Assembly (NCBI GenBank): GCA_031367345.1
Contig: JANLPR010000124.1
Span: forward strand, 1-17,723
Direction: 5' to 3'
Length of the DNA: 17,723 bases
From: JADKIH01 sp031367345
GTDB lineage: Bacteria; Bacteroidota; Bacteroidia; AKYH767-A; 2013-40CM-41-45
A program made the position numbers and the translations under genes. Under the pieces are notes generated by a model, which saw only the letters and a list, made by a program, of their open reading frames with translations, did no database searches and had not been told where the DNA came from. Shown here piece after piece: positions 1 to 6,820 of the stretch (positions are counted from its first letter, which is position 1; each line of letters starts with the position of its first letter).

Positions 1-4
1 CTAA

Positions 5-163
5 CCACGCTCTTCAAAGACCGCTCCGACGGATTTCTAATCCGTCGCTAGTAATTAAAAGCCGCACTCTTCAAAAGCCGCTCCGACGGATTTCCAATCC
101 GTCGCCAGTAATTAAATGCCACGCTCTTCAAAAGCCGCTCCGACGGATTTGTAATCCGTCGCC
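5..163. repeat. Three tandem 57-bp repeats, each with a 9-bp hairpin
   Basis: Units begin at 5, 62 and 119, exactly 57 bp apart; the third loses similarity after about 163. Each unit carries the perfect inverted repeat CGACGGATT / AATCCGTCG around a 3-nt loop: arms 27-35/39-47, 84-92/96-104 and 141-149/153-161. The loops differ (TCT, TCC, TGT) while the arms are identical, as expected if the stem is selected or gene-converted. The flanks (CTCTTCAAAAGCCGCTC before, AGTAATTAAA after) are also conserved, so this is a repeat of the whole unit. It resembles the REP-type palindromes that are scattered between genes in many bacteria, some of them mobilised by IS200-like (RAYT) transposases; none is encoded in this window. 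A degenerate arm recurs at 9805-9813. Confidence 0.85.
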
Positions 164-558
164 CCTTCTCAACAAAGTCTTCAAATATAATAAAATCAAA
201 ACACTGACAAACTACAATTTGTAAATCCACCCCACGATAAGCTGAATCCTTAGCGGAAATATTGCACATATGTTAGATTTACGAGTGCATCAAGCGGTAT
301 ACTGCCCGACTCCTGAGAATATAATTTGCAAATGGATAAGTTTAATATTATTATTGAACTTGTTGCATTAAGTACATTTTTATGGTGAAAAATAAACACA
401 GTTCATAAATCAAACGACTGTAAAATGATAAATACAATGAAGATTAAAATTGAAGTATTGTGAACGGCAGAACCCACTTTTCAAACAAGGCCATCACTCA
501 AAGATTCTTCCGAGCAGTACTTTATAGTGTCCTAAAAATTATCAAAAACAATATCTAA
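164..558. other. Intergenic region without recognisable gene
   Basis: About 395 bp between the hairpin repeats and the end of the type A sorting-domain gene. I see no tRNA cloverleaf, no convincing coding frame and no promoter I would defend. The only structure is an AT-rich imperfect hairpin at 338-347/352-361 (10 bp with one G-T pair, loop TTAT). It lacks a T-tract on either side, so it is not an obvious terminator. Confidence 0.6.
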
Positions 559-1962
559 CTATTTCTTAATAAATATAGCTCGGAAATAAACTTGTTTGCT
601 ATTTGAAAGCAGTTGAAATGAATAAATTCCTTCATCTATATTTTGAATAGTGATTTCTCTATCGCTGTAAAATTTTCCAATACTTACAACTCTTCCTTGA
701 ATATCGGTTATCAGGTAAAAAGATTTTTCTTTCACTTCTCCTTGTACTTTCAACATTTCATAGGCAGGATTCGGAAATAATTTTATGCCAGCTTTTAAAG
801 GATCCTCAATTGCATTTACATTGCTTACGTTGATACAGAAATTACGAACTCGGCTTTCTGTATATGGACAACCATTATCATCTACTCTTAACGTAAAGCA
901 ATGTGGATTACCAAGAGTATCGCTTGGCGATGGTGTCCAACAAACCAAAGCGGTGTCGTATCCTACTCCTGCATGTGAAAAAGTTAATCCTGAAAATGTA
1001 CTCGTTTGTGAAATGGTTGTTTGTGAATAGCTCTCGCCATCGTACGACGGTATAAAAAAACAAGATTGACTATTGGGCGGTACAGTCACTGTATAATTTC
1101 CGGGTGTACCATTAAATCCCAAAAAATTTGGAACAATGTTGCAACTTCTTGCTTGCAAAGTTAAATCTCTTTCGACCTGACTTATCAGTACTCCATTGCG
1201 ATATTCATTTACTTGAAGTGCATAACATGATACATCTGATTGCTGTGGTTTTCCTGTCAATATTCCGGTAGTCGAATTCAGACTTATCAATGGCGATGAA
1301 ATAAGTGGCTGCGCTGATGTATATCCGGCATAATAACTTACGGCAGTTCCTGAATTGGTCAACGGATTTATTAATTGCATTGCCATCGAATCGCCATCGG
1401 CATCACTAATCTGCGGGTCGATTATGAAAGTATGACCTATGCATGTATATAAATTAGGTTCTCCAACAAATAGTGGCGATTGATTTCCACTTACACTTGT
1501 ATTTATCATACAATACACAAAAACATTTACATTCGTTGTCTGCAATGTAGTAAGAGAATTAGAGCGCGCCGATTCGGCATGACTTAAATAGTATTTACAA
1601 CTACCGGCTAAAGTTACTGTTCCTCGATAAGTCCATTTCTGAACACCTATAAATGTTCCGCCATTGCATGTAGTAACCGGGTCGGTAGTGCACGTGCTTT
1701 CCAATGCTGAGCCTATTCCAAACTTTTGAATAAATAGAAAACGAGCACCAAAAGCACAACTATCTGTAATATCAATCTGAACACTATCCGGTGCTTGTAT
1801 TCCTGTGCAATCGCGATACAAAGTATATTCAATTGTATATGTATTGGAACTCGTAGAGAAAAAGGTAAGGCTTGCCCCAAATGCATGTGAGGCAAAACAA
1901 CTATCGCCTTTAAATAATGTTGAAAGGAAGAATAGAAAGTAAAAAAATTGTTTAGAAGACAT
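559..1962 (-). CDS. Secreted protein with C-terminal type A T9SS sorting domain
   Basis: A 467-aa secreted protein. Residues 1-24 form a signal peptide (hydrophobic FFYFLFFLSTLF, likely cleavage near CFA-SHA). The mature start, ASHAFGASLTFF...YTLYRDCTG, matches an N-terminal module common in large Bacteroidota surface proteins, usually seen as ASH-GG-I-Y...YRDC. Residues about 180-270 look like a cadherin/Ig-like domain (SDADGDSMAMQL, then LNSTTGILTGKP). The C-terminus, from about residue 394, is a type A T9SS sorting domain: FPNPAYEMLKV (396-406), DIQGR (420-424) and IDEGIYSFQL (442-451). It should be exported by Sec, carried through the outer membrane by T9SS and the C-terminal domain removed. 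There are many cysteines (over 15), in keeping with an extracellular, disulphide-bonded protein. The start is ATG. It is the last gene of the minus-strand block, 92 nt after the type B protein. The exact role (adhesin or surface structural protein) cannot be read from sequence. Confidence 0.9.
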   Translation of the reverse strand: MSSKQFFYFLFFLSTLFKGDSCFASHAFGASLTFFSTSSNTYTIEYTLYRDCTGIQAPDSVQIDITDSCAFGARFLFIQKFGIGSALESTCTTDPVTTCNGGTFIGVQKWTYRGTVTLAGSCKYYLSHAESARSNSLTTLQTTNVNVFVYCMINTSVSGNQSPLFVGEPNLYTCIGHTFIIDPQISDADGDSMAMQLINPLTNSGTAVSYYAGYTSAQPLISSPLISLNSTTGILTGKPQQSDVSCYALQVNEYRNGVLISQVERDLTLQARSCNIVPNFLGFNGTPGNYTVTVPPNSQSCFFIPSYDGESYSQTTISQTSTFSGLTFSHAGVGYDTALVCWTPSPSDTLGNPHCFTLRVDDNGCPYTESRVRNFCINVSNVNAIEDPLKAGIKLFPNPAYEMLKVQGEVKEKSFYLITDIQGRVVSIGKFYSDREITIQNIDEGIYSFQLLSNSKQVYFRAIFIKK

Positions 1963-2054
1963 TTTTCCCGAACTGTTTGATTGTCATACGTTCAGATAGC
2001 ATGAATGTTTCTTTTAATAAATATCTTGAATGTCTTATTTTTAAGGCAAAAGTG

Positions 2055-4094
2055 TCACCGAATCAATGTAACGGAACCCTTTTTTTCTATCAAGGCCCCA
2101 TCGGGTTGCTGAGCTCTCAATAAATAAATATAAACTGCTTCGGGTGCAGAAATGCCATGAGAAGTACCATCCCACCCTGCTTTTGGATCGGAGGTTTTGA
2201 AAAAGAGTTCTCCCCACCTATCAAAAATCATAAATGAATAATTATCGCTCGACACAAATGCTGTTGAAGGATAAAATATTTCATTTAAAAATCCGCCGGG
2301 ATGAAAAGCGGTAGGTATAAAAATGTTCGGTTGTTGAATTATGCAAACTTCATTTGAAAAACTTGTATCCAAAAAGAAATACGGATTGCCTTGATTTTCT
2401 ACTGCCATTATCTTATAACAGAATTTTCCATCTGAATAAAAATTATTCAACACCGATTGTATGAAGGTTGAATCGCCCGGTTGAAAACTTGCGACTGGTA
2501 ACGGACTTGTAATTCCATTTACAGTAAGGTATAAATTATAAACATCAACTCCCGTAGGCCAACTTGCATAGCTAGTCCAGTTTAATGCATTCATGTACCC
2601 TTCTTGCGCTTGTCCATTCAACAAAACAGTATGACTTACTTGCGACTCTTTTGATTTCCGACCACACGAATCAATCGTATAAATTTTATAATAATATGGC
2701 CCTTCTGATGTCGTAACATTATCGGTAAAAATAATTGTTGAAACAGAATTAACCGTCAATGAATTTACCTGCACAAAATTTCCTGTCTGAGAATTAGATC
2801 GCAGTAAACGATAACCACTAACAGACGATAATGGATCGACATAAGCTTTTATCGTTACAAAATTTTCAGGACCTACGCTTACGCTACGTATGTATGAATA
2901 TGCAGGCGGCGGAGGAAATGATGGAGAAAGGCATGATCGATTGCTTGTTGATGTAGTTCGAATAATTGCTGATTGATTGATGGCTCGTACTCTATAACAA
3001 AAAGTAAAACCACTTGTTAAATTTGTATCGGTGAAAGAAGTTGATGAAGTAGTTCCAATTACACTTTCTGTTCCACCGTTTACACTCACAAGTACATCGT
3101 ACATCGGTGTGCTTGGCCATCCTGAATATGCATTCCAATTAAGTCCAATCGATTTGGAGCAAAGATCAAAAGCAGTTGTTAAAAATATGGTTGAGTTAAC
3201 CGGACTTGCAGCAGAAGGATTGTTGCAACTATCAATGGCGATCACTGAAAAAGTAACCGAGCCTGCACCGGCTGAAATGGAAGAATTTAAAAGTGTATTA
3301 TTCCTTCCTAAATTTGATGCGATTGGTTGATACAGGCCACCAATGAATTGCAATATCGTGTACGTCTTTGTGTCTTTCGAAGGATTCACCTCCCATCCTA
3401 TCACAGCATTACCGGCAAGATCTACAGAAACAGAATCTAACATTGGTATTGCAGGAGTTACAAGATCTTTGAAGAGATCACCCTTGAGTGGAGAAATAGA
3501 ACTGCAACCACTTTGATCCATTACTTCTACTCGATATTTTATTGTATCTGAACAAATAGAAATAAGATCGCTATACGTCATTGGGTTGGGCGACGTGCTT
3601 GCGTTCACCGAGTCGATCAATGAAAATATACCGGCCGGATATTCACGGAAAATTTTATACCAAATACTATTCGTTGCAATCAATGGAACTCTTGTTGCAT
3701 TCCATGCTAAGTTAGCATATCCAATACCGGGGTTGTTTACATTTAATCCAAGTGCCTTGATACTATCCGAAAGAATATCCGCCGTTCCATTATTAAATTT
3801 ATAAGCGATATAATAATAAGCAGAATTATTATATGCATTTGCTCCAACATGTGTTTGAATGGTATCGCTATAAAAAAAGACGCTATCAATAGCAGTATAT
3901 GGTCCGCCGGCTGAAGTAGAATGGAATAAATACCAGCACCTGAAATTCGCAGAACTCGTTAAGTTTCGATCCCACGTAACCGTCACATCTCCGTTGGGAG
4001 AAACCGTTGTGCAACGCATTCCTATGGCCTTTGCTTCAGAATTTAGAAGCAAAAGAATAAAAATAGTGGTTAAATGGCGCAGAAATAGATGCAT
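2055..4094 (-). CDS. Fibronectin-III-type secreted protein with type B (CHU_C) sorting domain
   Basis: A 679-aa protein if started at the ATG at 4094. The frame also allows a TTG start at 4136 (693 aa), but the ATG puts a classic signal peptide (MHLFLRHLTTIFILLLLNSEAKA) at the very N-terminus, so I prefer it. The mature part is built of fibronectin-III/Ig-like beta modules. Two look like internal duplicates: LNWNAYSGWP near residue 318 and LNWTSYASWP near 504, each followed by a Tyr-Asp/Asn-rich strand and FCY(R/K). The last about 90 residues are the gliding-motility-associated (type B, CHU_C) sorting domain: NIFIPTAFHPGG, FMIFDRWGELFF, GWDGT and VYIYLLRA. The usual GDGxND of this domain is here GGFLNE. 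It lies 46 nt after the non-catalytic M16 gene, probably in the same transcript. Function beyond surface adhesion or matrix is unknown. Confidence 0.9.
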   Translation of the reverse strand: MHLFLRHLTTIFILLLLNSEAKAIGMRCTTVSPNGDVTVTWDRNLTSSANFRCWYLFHSTSAGGPYTAIDSVFFYSDTIQTHVGANAYNNSAYYYIAYKFNNGTADILSDSIKALGLNVNNPGIGYANLAWNATRVPLIATNSIWYKIFREYPAGIFSLIDSVNASTSPNPMTYSDLISICSDTIKYRVEVMDQSGCSSISPLKGDLFKDLVTPAIPMLDSVSVDLAGNAVIGWEVNPSKDTKTYTILQFIGGLYQPIASNLGRNNTLLNSSISAGAGSVTFSVIAIDSCNNPSAASPVNSTIFLTTAFDLCSKSIGLNWNAYSGWPSTPMYDVLVSVNGGTESVIGTTSSTSFTDTNLTSGFTFCYRVRAINQSAIIRTTSTSNRSCLSPSFPPPPAYSYIRSVSVGPENFVTIKAYVDPLSSVSGYRLLRSNSQTGNFVQVNSLTVNSVSTIIFTDNVTTSEGPYYYKIYTIDSCGRKSKESQVSHTVLLNGQAQEGYMNALNWTSYASWPTGVDVYNLYLTVNGITSPLPVASFQPGDSTFIQSVLNNFYSDGKFCYKIMAVENQGNPYFFLDTSFSNEVCIIQQPNIFIPTAFHPGGFLNEIFYPSTAFVSSDNYSFMIFDRWGELFFKTSDPKAGWDGTSHGISAPEAVYIYLLRAQQPDGALIEKKGSVTLIR

Positions 4095-4140
4095 GGGCGG
4101 CTTAAGTGGTAAAAGTACATTTTCCTGCAACGACAATCAA

Positions 4141-5427
4141 TTATTTACGGCCAACTACCAATTCATAGAAGTTAGCAGGGTCAAAATACTTGCGAGATAA
4201 TTCTTGAATTTCTTCTGGCTGAATGGTTCTCACTTTTTCAACATAACGATCATAATAGGAATAATCAAGTCCGGAAAGGTAAAGTGACTTCCATCGCTCG
4301 GCCAGAGAAAATGCGCCGTCTATGCTTTTCATAAATGATCCTAGCATATAGTTTCTTACCATTTCCATCTCTTCTTCGTCTACTAACTCATTTCGCATTT
4401 CATCTACTTCAAAATAAATTTCCTTAAGCGCATCATTGGTACTTTCGGCATTTACTTCTGTAGAGATAAAAAAGTAACCTTCCTGCTTCATCGATACGAC
4501 GGCTGATCCAATGCTATAAGTATATCCTTTTTCTTCGCGGATATTCGACATCAACCTAGAACCGAAATACCCACCAAACAATGTATTCATTACAGCACAT
4601 CCGGGATAATCTATATGCTTGCGATTGAAAAATGGCATTCCGATACGGATGGCAGATTGAATAGCTCCATCTTTTTCGATATAATGTTTCTTCTCGTTTA
4701 ATGACTCAAAGGGAGGATTTATTGTAACCGTTTTCTCTTTGGTTGATTTAATTTGGCCAAAATTTAAATTTAACGATTGTATTGTTCTATCGCTTACCAT
4801 CCCCGATACGATAATCACACAATTTACAACATCGTATTTTTTCTTGTGAAAAGCGATAAGATCTTCCGATCGTAAATTATCATAGTCGGTAGGTTTTACA
4901 AAATATCCGTAAGGATGGTTTGCTCCAAAAATAATTTCGCCGAATTTTTTTCGGGCCATCGAATTTACTTTTTCATTATCAACGATCATTCGTTGTTTAT
5001 TATTTTGTCGATAAATGCCAAGTTCTTTCTCAGGGAAAGTAGGGGTTTGAAGAATCTCGCTGACATATGGAAGCGTCTGCCCTAAATATTTATTCAACGA
5101 ATAAAGTATGAGCGAACAAAAATCAGCATTCTCATCGGTCTCATAAAAAGATCCGAAATAATCTATCATATCAGCAATTTGCTGAGAGGAATACTTGTTG
5201 GTTCCTTCCGCAAGCATTTTATTGGTAGCAGAATTTAATAAAGGCAATTCCGAATTAAAATCAGGATTTTGAAAAAGTAATTCCACTTTTACTAAATCTT
5301 GAAATCCGGCATTGATAGCATACACTTCAATACCGTTGTCTAATGTATATTTTTTAGCCTGTGGGACATCTATTTTCTGTATCTCCTTACGTAAAGGCTG
5401 ATTAATTCGATCGAGTGTAACTGACAT
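4141..5427 (-). CDS. M16 family peptidase, non-catalytic (R/Y motif) subunit
   Basis: A 428-aa pitrilysin/insulinase-family protein with no HxxEH zinc site: the equivalent stretch near residues 64-76 reads LNSATNKMLAEGT. It keeps the second M16 domain hallmark, FGSRLMSNIREEKGYTYSIG (288-307), where the Arg and Tyr (R297, Y302/Y304) belong to the R/Y substrate-binding motif. In heterodimeric M16B enzymes such as the Sphingomonas Sph2681/Sph2682 pair, one subunit provides zinc and the other R/Y; this protein fits the second role. No signal peptide is seen, so the enzyme is probably cytoplasmic. Its ATG overlaps the TAA of the catalytic subunit by one base (TAATG), which should keep the two in balance by coupled translation. 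Confidence 0.93.
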   Translation of the reverse strand: MSVTLDRINQPLRKEIQKIDVPQAKKYTLDNGIEVYAINAGFQDLVKVELLFQNPDFNSELPLLNSATNKMLAEGTNKYSSQQIADMIDYFGSFYETDENADFCSLILYSLNKYLGQTLPYVSEILQTPTFPEKELGIYRQNNKQRMIVDNEKVNSMARKKFGEIIFGANHPYGYFVKPTDYDNLRSEDLIAFHKKKYDVVNCVIIVSGMVSDRTIQSLNLNFGQIKSTKEKTVTINPPFESLNEKKHYIEKDGAIQSAIRIGMPFFNRKHIDYPGCAVMNTLFGGYFGSRLMSNIREEKGYTYSIGSAVVSMKQEGYFFISTEVNAESTNDALKEIYFEVDEMRNELVDEEEMEMVRNYMLGSFMKSIDGAFSLAERWKSLYLSGLDYSYYDRYVEKVRTIQPEEIQELSRKYFDPANFYELVVGRK

Positions 5428-6671
5428 TAATTTGATCTGTTAGATAAATAATATAATGTTGAACAATTTTCTTTTTTAAAAATTTCTTTTGCACTGTTTT
5501 GAATATCCGTTGCGCTTACGTTTCTGTATAATTTCAATTCGGTATTCACTAAATTAGCATCGCCCATGTATTCGGCAATAGCAAGATTCAATGCACGACC
5601 AGAAAGATCCATTTCTGAAAATTCCATTGTCGATTCTACTTTATTCAATACTTTTTCAAGTTCGTCTTTCTCGATAAGTTCGTTACAAATTCTATTCAAT
5701 TCAAAATCGATTGCTGCTTCTGCATCAGCGATGCTCGCACCTTTGACCAACTTCCCTTCTATTACTAATAATCCTTTATCAAAATCGGCTGTAGGATAAC
5801 AACTGATTTCTGAAAATAATTTTTTCTCTTTAATTAATGAGTGATATAATCGTGATGATTTACCTCTACTTAAAACATCGGTAAGTAAATCGATTGAATA
5901 AAACTGAGGATCTATTCTAGAACAAACATGATACGCTCTATAAATTGAATCGTACGGAATATCTCTGTGAACGGTTAGTTCTCTGTACTCAGTTTGTTTA
6001 GGTTCTATTGGATACGGAATACGCTCAGCTGTTTTTCTCGTAATTTCTCCAAACCATTTTTCTGCTAAAGCAAAGATTTCATCAGCTTTCACTGCGCCGG
6101 CAACTGTCATAATCGCATTATCGGGACAATAAAAACGGAAAAAGAAATCACGAACATCTTCTAATGTTGCATTCTCAATGTGCTCTACTACTTTACCTAT
6201 AGTTGCCCATTGATACGGGTGAACCTTGTAGGCTAGTGGACGAAGTAATAACCAAACATCACCATAAGGCTGATTTAAATATCGTTGTTTGAATTCTTCA
6301 ATTACTACACTCCTCTGCACTTCCAAACTCTTCTCAGAAAAAGCAAGACTCAACATGCGGTCGCTTTCCAACCAAAAACCAGTTTCAATATTATTGGCCG
6401 GTAATGTTAAGTAATAATTGGTGATGTCGTTATTTGTAAAGGCATTATTGTCGCCGCCCGCTAATTGCAAAGGTGAATCATATTCCGGAATATTAACCGA
6501 GCCACCAAACATTAAATGTTCAAACAAATGAGCGAAGCCGGTCTTCTCCGGATTTTCATCGCGAGCTCCAACGCAATACAAAATATTTACGGTAGCCAAT
6601 GGTGTAGACGAATCTTCGTGAACCAAAACTTTTAGTCCATTCGATAATGTTTTAGATTGATATTTTATCAA
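5427..6671 (-). CDS. M16 family zinc peptidase, catalytic subunit
   Basis: A 414-aa pitrilysin-type metallopeptidase. The inverted zinc motif HLFEH is at 48-52 within GFAHLFEHLMFGGS, and the distal ligand is probably E125 in ERSVVIEE-like context (E117...VVIEE). The N-terminal strand SNGLKVLVHEDSSTPLATVN and the SPLQLAGGDNNAFTN and DITNYYLTLP segments are typical of the family. At the place of the R/Y motif it reads HSLIKEKKLFSEIS (277-290), with the Arg and Tyr missing; these are supplied by the next gene. The start codon is TTG at 6671: no in-frame ATG lies between it and the upstream stop at 6732-6734, the next internal Met is residue 54 beyond the zinc site, and family members begin at this point. 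No signal peptide. A heptamer repeat array lies just upstream. Confidence 0.94.
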   Translation of the reverse strand: MIKYQSKTLSNGLKVLVHEDSSTPLATVNILYCVGARDENPEKTGFAHLFEHLMFGGSVNIPEYDSPLQLAGGDNNAFTNNDITNYYLTLPANNIETGFWLESDRMLSLAFSEKSLEVQRSVVIEEFKQRYLNQPYGDVWLLLRPLAYKVHPYQWATIGKVVEHIENATLEDVRDFFFRFYCPDNAIMTVAGAVKADEIFALAEKWFGEITRKTAERIPYPIEPKQTEYRELTVHRDIPYDSIYRAYHVCSRIDPQFYSIDLLTDVLSRGKSSRLYHSLIKEKKLFSEISCYPTADFDKGLLVIEGKLVKGASIADAEAAIDFELNRICNELIEKDELEKVLNKVESTMEFSEMDLSGRALNLAIAEYMGDANLVNTELKLYRNVSATDIQNSAKEIFKKENCSTLYYLSNRSN

Positions 6672-6685
6672 AGTGAAGCTGTTAA

Positions 6686-6769
6686 TGATTAATGAATAAT
6701 GAATAATGAACTGTGAAGTATGAAGTAATAATTATGAAGTATGAAGTATGAAGTAGTAACTGTGAAGTA
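6686..6769. repeat. Heptanucleotide tandem repeat, 12 units (consensus TGAAGTA)
   Basis: Counting in steps of seven from 6686 gives tgattaa, tgaataa, tgaataa, tgaactg, tgaagta, tgaagta, ataatta, tgaagta, tgaagta, tgaagta, gtaactg, tgaagta. Six units (6714, 6721, 6735, 6742, 6749, 6763) are exactly TGAAGTA, and the degenerate ones keep the phase. The array ends 15 bp before the TTG start codon of the M16 gene (read on the minus strand) and fills most of the 149-bp gap after the membrane-protein gene. Heptamer arrays can change copy number by slippage; here that would alter leader length or promoter spacing for the M16 pair. Confidence 0.85.
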
Positions 6770-6820
6770 TTGTTTGTTTTTTTATGTGAATACAGCTTTG
6801 TTTATCGTCAATTAAATTTG

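Noticed and set aside
5..163. The repeats as a short CRISPR array
   Set aside because: The sequence between the palindromes is conserved too; there are no unique spacers and no cas genes.
48..269. A 73-codon minus-strand frame across the hairpin repeats
   Set aside because: Half of it is the translated 57-bp repeat, which stays open only because 57 is divisible by three. The rest matches no family I know.
338..361. AT-rich hairpin as terminator of the type A sorting-domain gene
   Set aside because: It is about 200 bp past the stop, has no T-tract and contains a G-T pair in an AT-only context; chance is likely.
4095..4136. Longer, TTG-started version of the fibronectin-III protein
   Set aside because: It adds 14 residues before the signal peptide; the ATG at 4094 gives a normal signal peptide.
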